Positions 1 to 10,269 of a stretch of 64,000 bases of DNA are shown piece after piece. A program made the position numbers and the translations under genes. Position 1 is the stretch's first letter; the number at the start of each line of letters is the position of its first letter. A model generated the notes under the pieces. The model was given only the letters and a program-made list of their open reading frames with translations, was not told the origin of the DNA and searched no databases. The stretch comes from Turnera subulata (Eukaryota > Streptophyta > Magnoliopsida > Malpighiales > Passifloraceae), in the NCBI GenBank assembly GCA_028386065.3, contig JAKUCV010002086.1, positions 213,120 to 277,119 on the forward strand, written 5' to 3'.

Positions 1-189
1 GTGGAGTGGAGAGAAAGTAAGGAAAAATAGGAAAAGGGTGAGGGTAGGCTACAAGTTAGGGGGGTTTTCTGGAGCTTAAAACAAATAAAAAACTGATTAG
101 GAAGGACGTGAGAATCAAGTAGAGTCGGAATAATGAGAATCAAAACCGAAAAGGAAAGAATGAAAATAACGGCGAACATGGAGACATGA

Positions 190-271
190 CCGCCAACACC
201 TGGCGGGCTTCAAGGCATGACCGCCAGCACCTGGCAGTCACCACGACATGACTGCCGGTGTTGGGCGGACA
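190..271 (+). repeat. Hairpin array upstream of the LTR TATA box
   Basis: Three successive inverted repeats are visible. CCGCCA (190-195) pairs with TGGCGG (201-206). TGACCGCCAG (218-227) pairs with CTGGCAGTCA (231-240) with one mismatch. A weaker third copy covers about 248-271. The related LTR at 19346 has the same kind of array at the same place. Confidence 0.65.
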
Positions 272-393
272 TCGTTCCCAGTTTCGATAGTTTCCTGATT
301 TTTCCTATTTTCTTGATTCTGGGTATCTACCGTTGGATCTAGGGATTCAATCCTGACACTTAGATCAACACCACGTCCAGACCCCCTAGACAC

Positions 394-401
394 TATAAAT
401 A
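394..401 (+). promoter_or_regulatory. LTR TATA box
   Basis: TATAAATA lies within CACTATAAATAGGA, which is repeated with the same context in the related LTR at 20213-20220. It probably marks the U3/R boundary of this LTR family. Confidence 0.65.
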
Positions 402-1239
402 GGAACCCTCATACACACAATTTCTCTCTACCCCCCTCTATACACACATAAGAATAGGTGGTTGGAAGAATTCTCTCTTCCCAAGCTTAGGAACCCTAGA
501 AAGGGTTGAAATTCTGGAAGAATTTCATGGAGAGAAGTAGGAAGAAGGCAACAACAGGAGGAGAGCAAGAGAAGGAGAAGAAGAAGGCGGATTGGAGCAA
601 ATTCGTGGAAGAAAAGAGGAGGAACCCGAGTAAAAGATTCCAGTGTGGGCAGTCTCGGAAGAATTGTCATATCTAGAGCTGTAGGCATCGGTTTGATGCA
701 TTCATCTTCTTTCTGCCCCGAATTCCAGCTTGATGTTAATACAAAATTCTGCTAAGAAGTGGTAAGCAAGTAGGAGCAAGGGAGGGCATCAAAACTTTCT
801 TATTGTTTGGCTGCTGTGATGATGATAATGATGTGATTGTGAAGTGATGCATGCACGAACTATGTGAGCTTTTAATCCATGATAGGGGGTACATAGGCAG
901 TTTCTAGTGGTTTGAAATGCATTATTTTCAGCTTTGTCTTTCTATTCCATTTTTTTTGTTATTTGTGTTGTTGTGCACATGGCATATGTTGATCTTTAAT
1001 TGCACATGATAATGCCCCAACATGGATGGGTGCCTAATACCTTCCCATCCGTGACAAACCCCCGGGTCCACATCTTTGGTTAGCCCATCGGTTGCCTTAA
1101 GGAGTCATTGGTTGCCTAAGGTAGGTTTTCTCTGAATTTTGCCGTAAAATAAAATTCGGGTGGCGACTCCAAAAATGTGGATGACGGCTAAAAAGAAGGT
1201 GGTGAGTAACCCCAATAAATTTTTGGTCAGGTACTCACA

Positions 1240-2677
1240 CTGGGATTGATATATGGCAGGATCTTTGGGTTCCTAATGTACCACGTTTCAAGATTATTTC
1301 CTCGAGGAATCCAAGCTTTTATCTATCAAGAGTAGTCAAGCCCATTGACACTATTACTAGGTCATGGGATCCTACCCTTATCTCTTTTATATTCACTGAT
1401 TTTGAACGTTCTTGTATTCTTAAAATTCCTATTCCGAAGTTCTTTGAGTTTGATGAGTTAATTTGGCATCATACTAGGAATGGTCTTTACAGTGTAAAAT
1501 CGGGCTACAATTTACTTGCCACCTTGAAACACCGCTCCTCAACCTTGTTACCTTCTTCCTCTTCCCAATAAACCAGCTTGACCTTAAATTTGAAATGTGT
1601 GTGGAATGTTAAGGCTCCCCCTAGGGTTTTACATTTTCTATGGAGATCTTGTCCAGGGCAAATTTAGTTCGTAGGCATATACAGATTTTCCCTCTTTGTC
1701 CTAGATGTGAAATTGAGATAGAATCATTGTAACATGTCCTATTTAGGTGCAGGTTTGCTCAATTGGCTTGATTTGCATCCAATCTTGGATATAAACCTGA
1801 TCACAATGGAGGTTTTGAGTTCAAGCAGTGGTGGTCTAATGTATCTTCAGAATCTAGTCATATTGATAATGGCAGGTTAGTTTCAAAATTTAGTCGTATT
1901 GATAATGGCAGGATAGTTTCCTATATTGCGTACATATGTTGGCTGCTTTGGAAATCTCAGAATTCTCTTATCTTTGAACAAGTGTTTGAGGACCCTTGCA
2001 AACTAGCTTCTCTAGCTAGTGAGGCGTGTGAAGAATACATGGCACAACTTCATCACTCCTCTTCTTCAGTTTGGAAGGCCCCTCCCTCAGGATGGGTTAA
2101 GCTTAATTGTGATGTAGCCTATAATCTTTCTACAGGGAAAGCTTCAAGAGGAATTGTTGCACGAAACTCGGATGGAAAATGATTGATGGGGTGGTCATGA
2201 AGATGCTTTCTTCTTCTCTCTGGCGGCTGAGACTGAGGTGTTGCGCTCGGCTATGTTATCAGCTGCGTTGTTAGCTTCCAAAGGGCTTGGAACCGTATAA
2301 TTATAGAGAGTGATTGTCTGGATGCTATTACTCAGGCTACTTTGGAGAAGGAGAAGAGGTCGTGGTTAATAGAAGCGTTTTTGCATTATATAGATGTGTA
2401 CAAATGAAACCTCTGTTTTTGCAATGCAAATTCATCTATTTAAAGAGAAGAGCCAATCAGGAAGCTCATCTTCTTGCTTCAGCTTTCTTCAAAGAAAAAT
2501 TGCCACCAGATTGGCTAGCCTCTTTTCCATTATAGCTTTTAAATATTTTGTACAATGATAACAGGTCCTTCAATGCTGGGTAGTTGTTGGCTTTTGGCCT
2601 GGCTATGGATTGATAAATATACAACTGTATATGTTTTGATATATTAATGAAAGAAAGTTTCTGATGATCAAAAAAAA
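1240..2677 (+). pseudogene. LINE ORF2 3' fragment (zf-RVT linker and RNase H)
   Basis: The translation, broken by stops and frameshifts, reads as the C-terminal third of a plant L1-type ORF2. A region of the zf-RVT kind comes first (about 1290-1760, with WHHTRNGLYSVKSGYNLL). An RNase H domain follows (about 2080-2530), recognisable from GWVKLNCDVAYN and IIESDCLDAI. The endonuclease and polymerase parts are absent, because the LTR ending at 1239 separates them or because they lie off the window. A short A-tract (2670-2677) after TGATGATC marks the 3' end, as in the other LINEs here. No intact reading frame remains. The sequence shows domain remnants; the assignment to a LINE rests on knowledge of the family. 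Confidence 0.8.
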
Positions 2678-3232
2678 TTGGTTCATTAAATGCTGTGAGA
2701 ATATTTCCACTTTCCAGGAACTTCACCTCCAAAAAAAGAAAAGCATAGCCACAACACTCTAAAATAGTTTAAAATAGGGTTGTCCCACCAAATCCAATAG
2801 TATACTAGTGTTATCAGAACCAGACCGAACGCGGACCCAAAAGAGGTCCCAAATTATGGTTCACTGGTTCGATCGGGTTCGAACCGGAGGTTCAATGTAA
2901 TTGGACCGGTACAATATTTATTAAATATAAATATATTGTAACAGCCTGGGTAAAAATTTGAATTTTTACCGGGACTGTAAATGTCTTTTTACCGTGATTT
3001 ACCGAATGAATTAATTTTGGGTATTTAATTCAAGGTAAATCGGGCGTTTTTTTTCGTAACCGAGTCTTTTCCCGCACTCGAGATTTTTCCGTGGATTTTA
3101 CGGACCAAAGTTGGTATTTTTCGGGTCCCGGAATCCTCAGAAAAATCACACCGGAAAATAACCAAGGGGGTATCAGTTATTTTCTGGTCCGGATCGGACC
3201 CGCCTGCATTATTGATGGTGGCTAAATTTGTG

Positions 3233-3462
3233 TATAAAAGCAGGAGAAGAAAGCTGGAAGAGCGTAAGGAAGAGGAAGAAAGGAAGAGGAGAGGAAGGAG
3301 AGAAAAAAAAGAGAAAGAAAAAAAAAAGAAGAGAGAAAAAAAAAAGAAAACCAGGAAAAAAATAGAGTGGAAAAAAAAGAAAAAAAATAATAAAATAAAA
3401 TAAATAATACAGAAAATGGAAAAAAGAAAAGAAAAAAAAAAGAAAAATGGAAAAAAAGGGGA
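3233..3462 (+). repeat. Long purine-rich tract in LTR
   Basis: About 230 bases consist almost only of A and G on the plus strand. The two related LTRs have a pyrimidine-rich or purine-rich segment in a comparable place (29430-29700 and 57990-58080). Apparent ORFs on either strand here are low-complexity artefacts. Confidence 0.8.
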
Positions 3463-3810
3463 CGAATAGTGTCGTCACCCGGATCCCCCTGCTACTGTTC
3501 ACCAGGAGGAGTTCCCCGCCGCAGCTCGACTCACCGACGCCACCGTCGTCTTCGGCGTGCCGTCGCCGACCTGTTCCTGTCGCCCCCGTGCTTTTCCGTT
3601 GCTCGACGCGCGCCGTAGAGCCGTAGACCCGCGAGCAGACCCGCAGATCTAGCCTCTCCACGCCTCCCGCCTTCGGCCGACGCCGCCGCGCCCTTCCTTC
3701 TGCCATTCCAGTGTCGCCGCCCTTGCCCGCGCCTCATGCTGCCTAGACCGTCGCTACTCGAGCCGCCTCGCATCGCCTTGCCATTGAACCCGTGGGTTCT
3801 CGGGTTGAAG

Positions 3811-3928
3811 GTGAGTGACGGGCAACCCGCGTGCGTAAACGGATTTGATGTTTTGGATCTGGGCTGAAGGTTGGGCCTGTTGCATGGGCCTGGCCGATGC
3901 AACAGGTTGGGCTGGAACTGTAGGCCCA
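3811..3928 (+). promoter_or_regulatory. Donor-like site followed by TGGGCY cluster
   Basis: GAAG|GTGAGT at 3807-3816 matches a plant 5' splice site. Five TGGGCC/TGGGCT motifs follow at 3860, 3872, 3885, 3908 and, inverted, 3923. TGGGCY is the plant site II element bound by TCP factors. Both parts recur in the two related LTRs; their function is inferred. Confidence 0.4.
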
Positions 3929-4748
3929 GTCCGGTTTTATTAAAAAATATGTATATATATGTATATATATTTATTTATTTCCTGGTATTTAATTTTGAAA
4001 AAATATATATTTTTACCTTGAGAAAATTAGGGTCAGTTTAATCCTGGTATTTTAAGAAAAATCTAAATATATATACATTGATGAATAATTAAGTTATGTT
4101 TTGGGAAAAAAATTAATATTATTTGGAAAAAAAGATATACACCATGAAAATAATTTCTGGAAATTTTATATATATATTGTTTTCCCTGGAAAATTATGGT
4201 TGTGGAATATATATATATATGTACTTTAAAAATTAAAGGTAATTATATTTTGTGTTGGAAAATATTATTATATATATTTAGAAAAAGATAAATACTATAT
4301 ATATTTTCTGGAAATTATAAATACGGTATTATTTTTCTGGGAAATTATGGTGAATATATTTTGGGAAAAGTATAATTAATTTATGAAAATATTTTAAAAA
4401 GAGTTTTAATTAAAGTATGGTACCGAAATTTTATTCGGATATACGTACGGTATAATATTTTCGGTAAAAGATGATAATAAAGGATATGAATCGGGATGGG
4501 TTTATTTTGCAGTGTTGGCATCATGGCATACTCTTATGTGCATCTTATGTGAGTATATATTGTTTTGTTGTATAGGTTTGATATCGGGCAGTTTCCCGAG
4601 GAGCCGGCTTTGGACCGGTCGTTATCTTCATAGTTGAGTAATCGGCCAAGGCGAGGATGGATTTCCTTCAATATGTGCCTATATTACTCGGTTGTTGTGT
4701 TTGATGGTTGTTGCACTGTTGAGTGTTGCGTTTGTTGTGATTGTTGTT

Positions 4749-5158
4749 GGGATGTTTACCCCAGTATCTTGATTTGGTTTTGGGATGTTTATCCCCGTGC
4801 ACTGAGTTTTGGATATTTATTTTCGTGTCTTTGGCCATAAGAGTAATGGATTAATTAATAATTTGTGATAAGGATGTCGATCCTCGGTTTTGGATGGGAT
4901 GTCTATTCCAATATTTTGGTTAGGGATGTTGATCCCTGTGATTTGGTTTTGAATGTTGATAATATAATTGTCACGTGGTAAATAGTGGTACGACTCGATG
5001 GTTTAAGACTGTTTTGTGGTGGCCATGACCTGGGTTACTTGTGATAAGCATGTCTATGCTTGGGATGTCTATCCCGTGATTATATTTGGGATGTCTATCC
5101 CTGGGTTACTATTTTGGGATGTCTATCCCTGGGTTCTTATTTTTGGGATGTCGATCCC
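4749..5158 (+). repeat. Array of about ten small hairpins with a constant loop
   Basis: Units have the form stem-GTYT/GTYG-stem. The common unit is GGGAT-GTCT-ATCCC (5062, 5088, 5116); related units are GGGAT-GTTT-ATCCC (4782), GGGAT-GTCG-ATCCC (5145) and AGGGAT-GTTG-ATCCCT (4922). Changed stems remain paired: AGGAT-GTCG-ATCCT at 4871 and AAGCAT-GTCT-ATGCTT at 5046. A wobble-compatible copy lies at 4896 and a diverged one at 4749. Confidence 0.8.
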
Positions 5159-5226
5159 TGGGTTCTCTTGGATTTGGTCTGGCACCCGAAATATGTTGAT
5201 AACCAGGTCTGACCCCTAGCTTATCC

Positions 5227-5253
5227 GTGACGGGCCCGGAAAGATAAAATTGG
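5227..5253 (+). other. Conserved LTR block downstream of the hairpin array
   Basis: The block reads GTGACGGGCCCGG followed by ATAAAATTGG. Equivalent blocks occur at 31970-31996 and, on the minus strand, 56400-56427, each just after a hairpin array. Confidence 0.65.
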
Positions 5254-5395
5254 AAAATTGGATTTTTATTTGAGTCTTTTTGGTCTTGGACCGGTTTTGG
5301 GTCGAGTCTTTCGGTTTGGTGTATTTTGGCGGTTTTTTCCTTGTTTCGACTTTGAGTAACTTATATTGTTGCATATTGATCGTCTATCCATGGTT

Positions 5396-5414
5396 GTGAG
5401 CACTTCGGACTCAC
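5396..5414 (+). other. Terminal LTR hairpin
   Basis: GTGAG (5396-5400) pairs with CTCAC (5410-5414) around the loop CACTTCGGA. The gypsy LTR has the same loop with a longer GGTGAG/CTCACC stem. Confidence 0.55.
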
Positions 5415-6058
5415 CCCTCACCTGCGGGCTTTCATCCCGTAGGTTGAGTTATTTGTGGTTCAGGTATGTAGCATTCCAGACAGGCTGCGGCGTTATCCCT
5501 TGGACAGGACTTGGATCCATAGTTGCATCATGTGTCGCATACAGTGTCTTTGTGAGTTATTAAGTCTTCCGCTGTGCTACATTTGCTATTGTTGGGCCAT
5601 TGGGCCGATTATGATGTTATTGTTGCTTTTACTTTGGGCTGTTGAGCCCGAGTTTCTGTTATATACACTGTATGCTGGGCTTTGTTTGGTTGGGTCGTTA
5701 CAGTTCCGGCACGTGTTTACTGTGTGTGGTAAATACGGGTCGGGGCGTTTCATATAATATATATTCATATTTATCTATAATTATTAACTAAAAATAAATA
5801 TGAAGTTTAAATATATAAAATTTTATTCAAGAACACTATTTTCTTGTAAAAATAGGGGAAAAAATAGCATAATTGTGATTTAAAAAACACCCCGATTCGG
5901 TCACTGGTTTAACTGAGTCAAAGAAAACTGGGCAGGTCGTTCGGTTTTTTCTGGATCAATGTCTTTTCCGGTCTAACTATCCTAAAAACCTAGTGTGGAG
6001 CCCGAATCACAGTTCGACCGGTTGAACCGGCCGGTCCGGTCTAGTTCTGATAACTCTA

Positions 6059-6079
6059 ACGTATACTGTCACTCTCTTC
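6059..6079. repeat. Target-site duplication of the large LINE, left copy
   Basis: These 21 bases, beginning ACGTATACTGTC, recur exactly at 18385-18405. They flank the minus-strand LINE and include the right-hand target duplication of the MITE ending at 6058. Confidence 0.85.
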
Positions 6080-8533
6080 TTTTTTTATTTTTATGAAAAC
6101 ATACGTATATTATTCTAAAGTCACAGAACTACAGTCACAGTGGAGAAGATCAACAAGACAAGTTGGGGTCTCCTCAACCCAGTAAGTATTACAAGAAGAG
6201 CCCCAAAACAAGAGAAGCTAAGGTGTGGGCTACAGCATTTGCCCCACGTCTTACAAAGGAGAAGTTAGTAACATTAAGACCAGAGGCTAAATGACCTATG
6301 TCCTGAAAAAAGCCCGTAAGAGGACAGGTTGGGCTTCAGAGGCCTGTTGAGATCATTAATCAGGACCTTTAAATCCGATTCCACAACTAGCGAAAATAAC
6401 CCCATAGAGGCAGCAAAGGAAAGCCCTTCTTTCAACGCCATAGCCTCAACAATAAGAGGAGGAAAAATACCATTGACCTAAATAGAGCATGCAGCCATCA
6501 ACTGACCCGAATTATTACGGATGTCAGCCCTTACCCCAGCAAAAGTAGAAAGATTAGGTATAACGGAAGCATCAATGTTCAGTTTATACATGTTGGCCAG
6601 AGGAAGAGTCCAAATTTCATGGCTTGAGGAGAGTGTATGGGAAACAGGGACTGTTGCACGAGGGTTTGGAGGTAGATCAGAGGGTGGAGTACATGAGGTT
6701 TGGCACAAAGGATCCACCCACTGAAACAAAGCTAAGATCACTTGGTCAACAGAGGAAGATCCCTAACCCTTAATGCATAGGTTGTGCTGGTGCCAGACAA
6801 GCCAGGCTAATATTAAGATGCGACAACACACAGTTGTGGACTTATTAGACAGCAACTCAGGCAATACCACACTCATCGTAGCCGAATGTGTGATAATCTT
6901 TGAAAGGAATGATTTCCATTCCAACCACAGTTTAGCAGTCCATTCACAACCAAAAATCATATGAAAAGAAGACTCATATGGATCTCCACACAAAGGGCAT
7001 GATATGTCTAGGGGAATATGTCTGCAAGCTAGGTTAGCCCTAGCAGGAATAATGTCATGGAATAGGAGCCATGCAAACACCTTGACCTTATTTGGGATTG
7101 GTAGTTTCCATATCTTCCTCCAGAAAGATTGTAAGGTTGGCTTGGAGGAAGAAGCTGTAGACTGGGATACACTTCTGTTGTAATTATAGATCAACCAATA
7201 AGCAGACTTTACTGTGAGAACAGCATCCTTAGTATAGTACCATGAGAGTTGGTCCTGATGGCAATTCGAAACTCTAGGGATGGAGTTAATAGCCACCACC
7301 TCAGAATGAAGAAATAAATGCCCCAAAAGACCTTGATTCCAAGAAAGGGACTGTGTATCAAATAACTCAACCACAAAGGACACATTGCAGGAGAATCGAT
7401 GGGGAGAGGCAGATCGAAAAGACCAAGGAGTAGGTATACACAGGTCTTCCCAGACACAAATGTAGCGCCCATTGCCAATTGTCCATTTGAGACCCCGAAG
7501 AAGATGTTTGCGAGCCCCCCATATACTTCGCCAGATATAAGACGGACGTCGTCCTAATGGAGCCTAAAGAAAGGATCCAGAAGGAAAACACTTGGCCTTA
7601 AGGACCTTAGAACATAAGGAGTCAGGCTTCTGTCAAATTTTCCAAGTCTATTGAGCTAACAAGGCCAGATTAAAGAAATGAAGATCCCTAAAACAAAGGC
7701 CACCCTCACATTTAGGAAGACACATGCGTTCCCAAGACATCTAGAGAAATTTGCGTGAGTCCACATTATCCCGCCACCAAAATTCAGACATGAGTTGTGT
7801 AAGCTCACTGCATAGAGTTACTGGAAGTTGAAACACACTCATAGTATATGTAGGTACTGCTTGCAAAATTGCTTTCACAAGAATTTCCTTCCCCGCTCTG
7901 GATAACAACTTCCCCTTCCAGCCCCGTAGACGTCGCCACACTTTCTCCTTCATGAAAGAGAAGGAAGACTTTTTGTTGCGAGTAATGACAGACGGGAGAC
8001 CCAGATAACCTTCCCCCAAGGTAGAAGCAAGGATTCCAAGAATCAATGATATACCCTCCTGTAAACCCAGATCACAATTTTTTCCTAAAATAATGGAGGA
8101 CTTACTGCAATTAACTTGTTGGCCAGAGATGAGCTCGTATTGTTTCAGAATAACAGATAAAGCTTTGGCATCTTGAATTGTTGCTTTTGATAGAAAAAAG
8201 TTGTCATCAGCGACAAAAGGTGTGAAATATAAGGCCCACCCCTACATACTGGCATACTACCAATCACATTTCTCCGGACCGCTGACTGAAGCAGCGTAGA
8301 GAACAACTCGGTACAACAGAGGAACAAGGGGACAAAGGGGGCCTTAGGCCACGCTTCGGGTAAATCATGCCATGGATCTCACCGTTCAAAATGATTGAGA
8401 AGGAAGACGTAGTGACACACATACATATCCAACTAATCCAGGTGGACGAAAACCCCATGCACTGCAAAATTGTAAAGAGAAAACCCCAGTTAACTCTGTC
8501 ATAAGCTTTGGAGATATCAAGCTTAGCAGCTAA

Positions 8534-8676
8534 TGGAGGGTCACCTGTTAGGCTTACTTTTGTATAGCTTCCCTTCCTGTGTATAGGTAGTCATCTCAAT
8601 GATGATGCCAAATTTGTATCGCAACTCATTACGTTAATTTTCAATAAAACTTCGTTCTATCAAAAAAAAAAAAAAT
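8534..8676 (+). mobile_element. 5'-truncated LINE tail inserted in the LINE reverse transcriptase
   Basis: This 143-bp insert ends in an A-tract (8662-8675) after TTCTATC. It is flanked by a perfect 13-bp duplication, GCTTAGCAGCTAA, at 8521-8533 and 8677-8689. When one copy is removed, the RT reading frame of the host LINE continues through FLAAK-LDISKAYDR. It has no coding sequence. The polyadenylated end and long duplication are signs of target-primed reverse transcription. Confidence 0.85.
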
Positions 8677-10269
8677 GCTTAGCAGCTAAGAAACCCTGCA
8701 CCCTCTGCTTGCTAGTATGGAGAGAGTGAACTAGTTCGTGGGCAACTATAATGCTATCAGTTATGGAGCATCCTGGAACAAAGGCAGACTGCGTGCTCGA
8801 TATAAGGGATTGTAACCAAGATTTCAAGCTGTTCGCCAACACCTTCGACAAAATCTTATACATGACATTACACAGGCTTATCAGCCTAAGCTGTGTCATC
8901 CAGTCCATATCCATAACCTTCGGTACTAAGGCCAGATGGGTATGAGTGATGATCTAAGGAATCGAACCAGAAGAGAGGCACTGGGAAACTGCAGTCACCA
9001 AGTCATCTCCCATGGTGGACTAGAAGTTTTGAAAAAAGGCAGGAGACATGCCATCTGGTCCAGGAGATTTAAGAGGGTGCATTTGGAAAAAGGCACAGTG
9101 TATCTCCTCCTTAGAAAGAGGGTGAATCAGGTCATCATTAATGGTCGATGATACTTTGCATTGGATAGGCTGGGTCCAGGAAGACGGGTCCACAGGCTGT
9201 ATAGAGTTCCCAAACAAATCCTGAAAGTAAGAGATGGTTAATTGTGCAATAGAACTCAGGTCTTCCACATACGAGTTATCAGTTTGTTTCAACCTAGTAA
9301 TAAGATTCTTTTTCCTGCGGCCAGACGCTCGTCTATGAAAGAACATCGTGCTTTGGTCACCCTCAGCCAGCAAAGGGCTTTTGCTCGTTGCTTCCAAAGG
9401 GTCTCTTCTGATTTCAAGAGATCCTCATACTCCTTAGAAAGAGCACGAAAAGAGTCTGAGACCACAATCTCAGGAGATTGAGAGATTTGGTCATCCATGG
9501 TCTCCCTGATCCTCCTCAGATTACACTGAACATTCCCAAAATAAAATAGAGGTATTGAATTTTACGCACAACATCCTGCATGGAGGTAGCCCAGTCAGTT
9601 AAGTGACATCCATTGGTGACTTGAGTAGCACATTGAGGGTGCTTAGACCACATGGCTTCATATCTAAAGGGATGAGACCTCCTACGATGAACAAAGCCAT
9701 GTCTGCCTTGAGTAAACACACAGACTGGGAGGTGATCAGATGAACTAGGAAGCAAATGCTCTACTTGAAAATGCTTGAACATATCACACCAAGCAAGGTT
9801 GGCAATAACCGTCTAAACGCTCAAGAACGTTATGAACCCCAGGACGTCCATTGTTCCAAGTGAACTTAGAACCCAAGTAAACCAAATCTACAAATTCACA
9901 ATAATCCAGCATAGATCGGAAGGAAGCCATCTGGAATTCAGATCTTCCCAAACGGCCCTCTTTCTCAGACTAGGACACTATCTCGTTAAAATCCCCAAAA
10001 CATAACCAAGGAAGATCAGAAGAGTGTTTCAGTTTTTTTGGAGTTCCCAATACTGATCTCGAAACTCAGGTTTCGGATGGCTATAAAAAGCCGTCAATTG
10101 CCATCGCAAATTACTTTGGGTAGTAATAATAACATCAAAATGGTGCCCTGATATGGAGGTCTTAGTGTTGCATACCAAAGAGCCAACAAAAGTAGAGTAG
10201 AAGAAGAAAGGAAAGCTGGAATCTGCAATTACCGAAAAAAAAAAAAAGTTGAGAGAAAACTATTGACCC

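Larger units (their letters stand above)
1..1239 (+). mobile_element. LTR, 5'-truncated by the window edge (family A)
   Basis: This is the 3' part of a long terminal repeat whose start lies before the window. It matches the complete solo LTR at 19346-20976 through several blocks: the TATA region, the stretch containing GGGTGGCGACTCC, and the terminal TCACA. The last LTR base is about 1239, and LINE coding sequence begins at once at 1240, so the LTR appears inserted into that LINE. No internal retrotransposon sequence follows, so it is a solo LTR or the edge of an element extending left. The target duplication cannot be tested because the other end is outside. Confidence 0.8.
2937..5752 (+). 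mobile_element. Solo LTR, Ty3/gypsy family B (2.8 kb)
   Basis: It begins TGTAACAGCCTGGGT and ends GGGGCGTTTCA, the same termini as the LTRs of the gypsy element at 55860-64000. Large internal blocks also match, such as ACGGACCAAAGTTGG and the region around GATAAAATTGG. The flanks TATAT (2932-2936) and TATAA (5753-5757) fit a 5-bp target duplication with one change. No internal region accompanies it, so it arose by recombination between the two LTRs. In order it contains a purine-rich tract, a GC-rich segment, a donor-like GGTGAGT, TGGGCY motifs, an AT-rich stretch, a hairpin array and a terminal hairpin. Confidence 0.85.
2806..6058. mobile_element. MITE-like TIR element split by a solo LTR
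   Basis: The ends are inverted: TAGTGTTATCAGAAC at 2806 and GTTCTGATAACTCTA ending at 6058, followed inwards by GGTT/GGTCCGGT-rich arms on both sides. The flanking 8-mers TAGTATAC (2798-2805) and ACGTATAC (6059-6066) agree at the last six bases, which fits a decayed 8-bp duplication of hAT type. Removing the solo LTR at 2937-5752 leaves about 430 bp with no coding capacity, so it is a non-autonomous DNA transposon. Confidence 0.7.

Noticed and set aside
3209..3902. Minus-strand ORFs of 123 and 165 codons
   Set aside because: They are low-complexity translations of the purine-rich tract and GC-rich LTR segment.
4749..5158. CRISPR-like array
   Set aside because: Units are short palindromes with irregular spacing inside a plant LTR, without cas genes; CRISPR does not apply.
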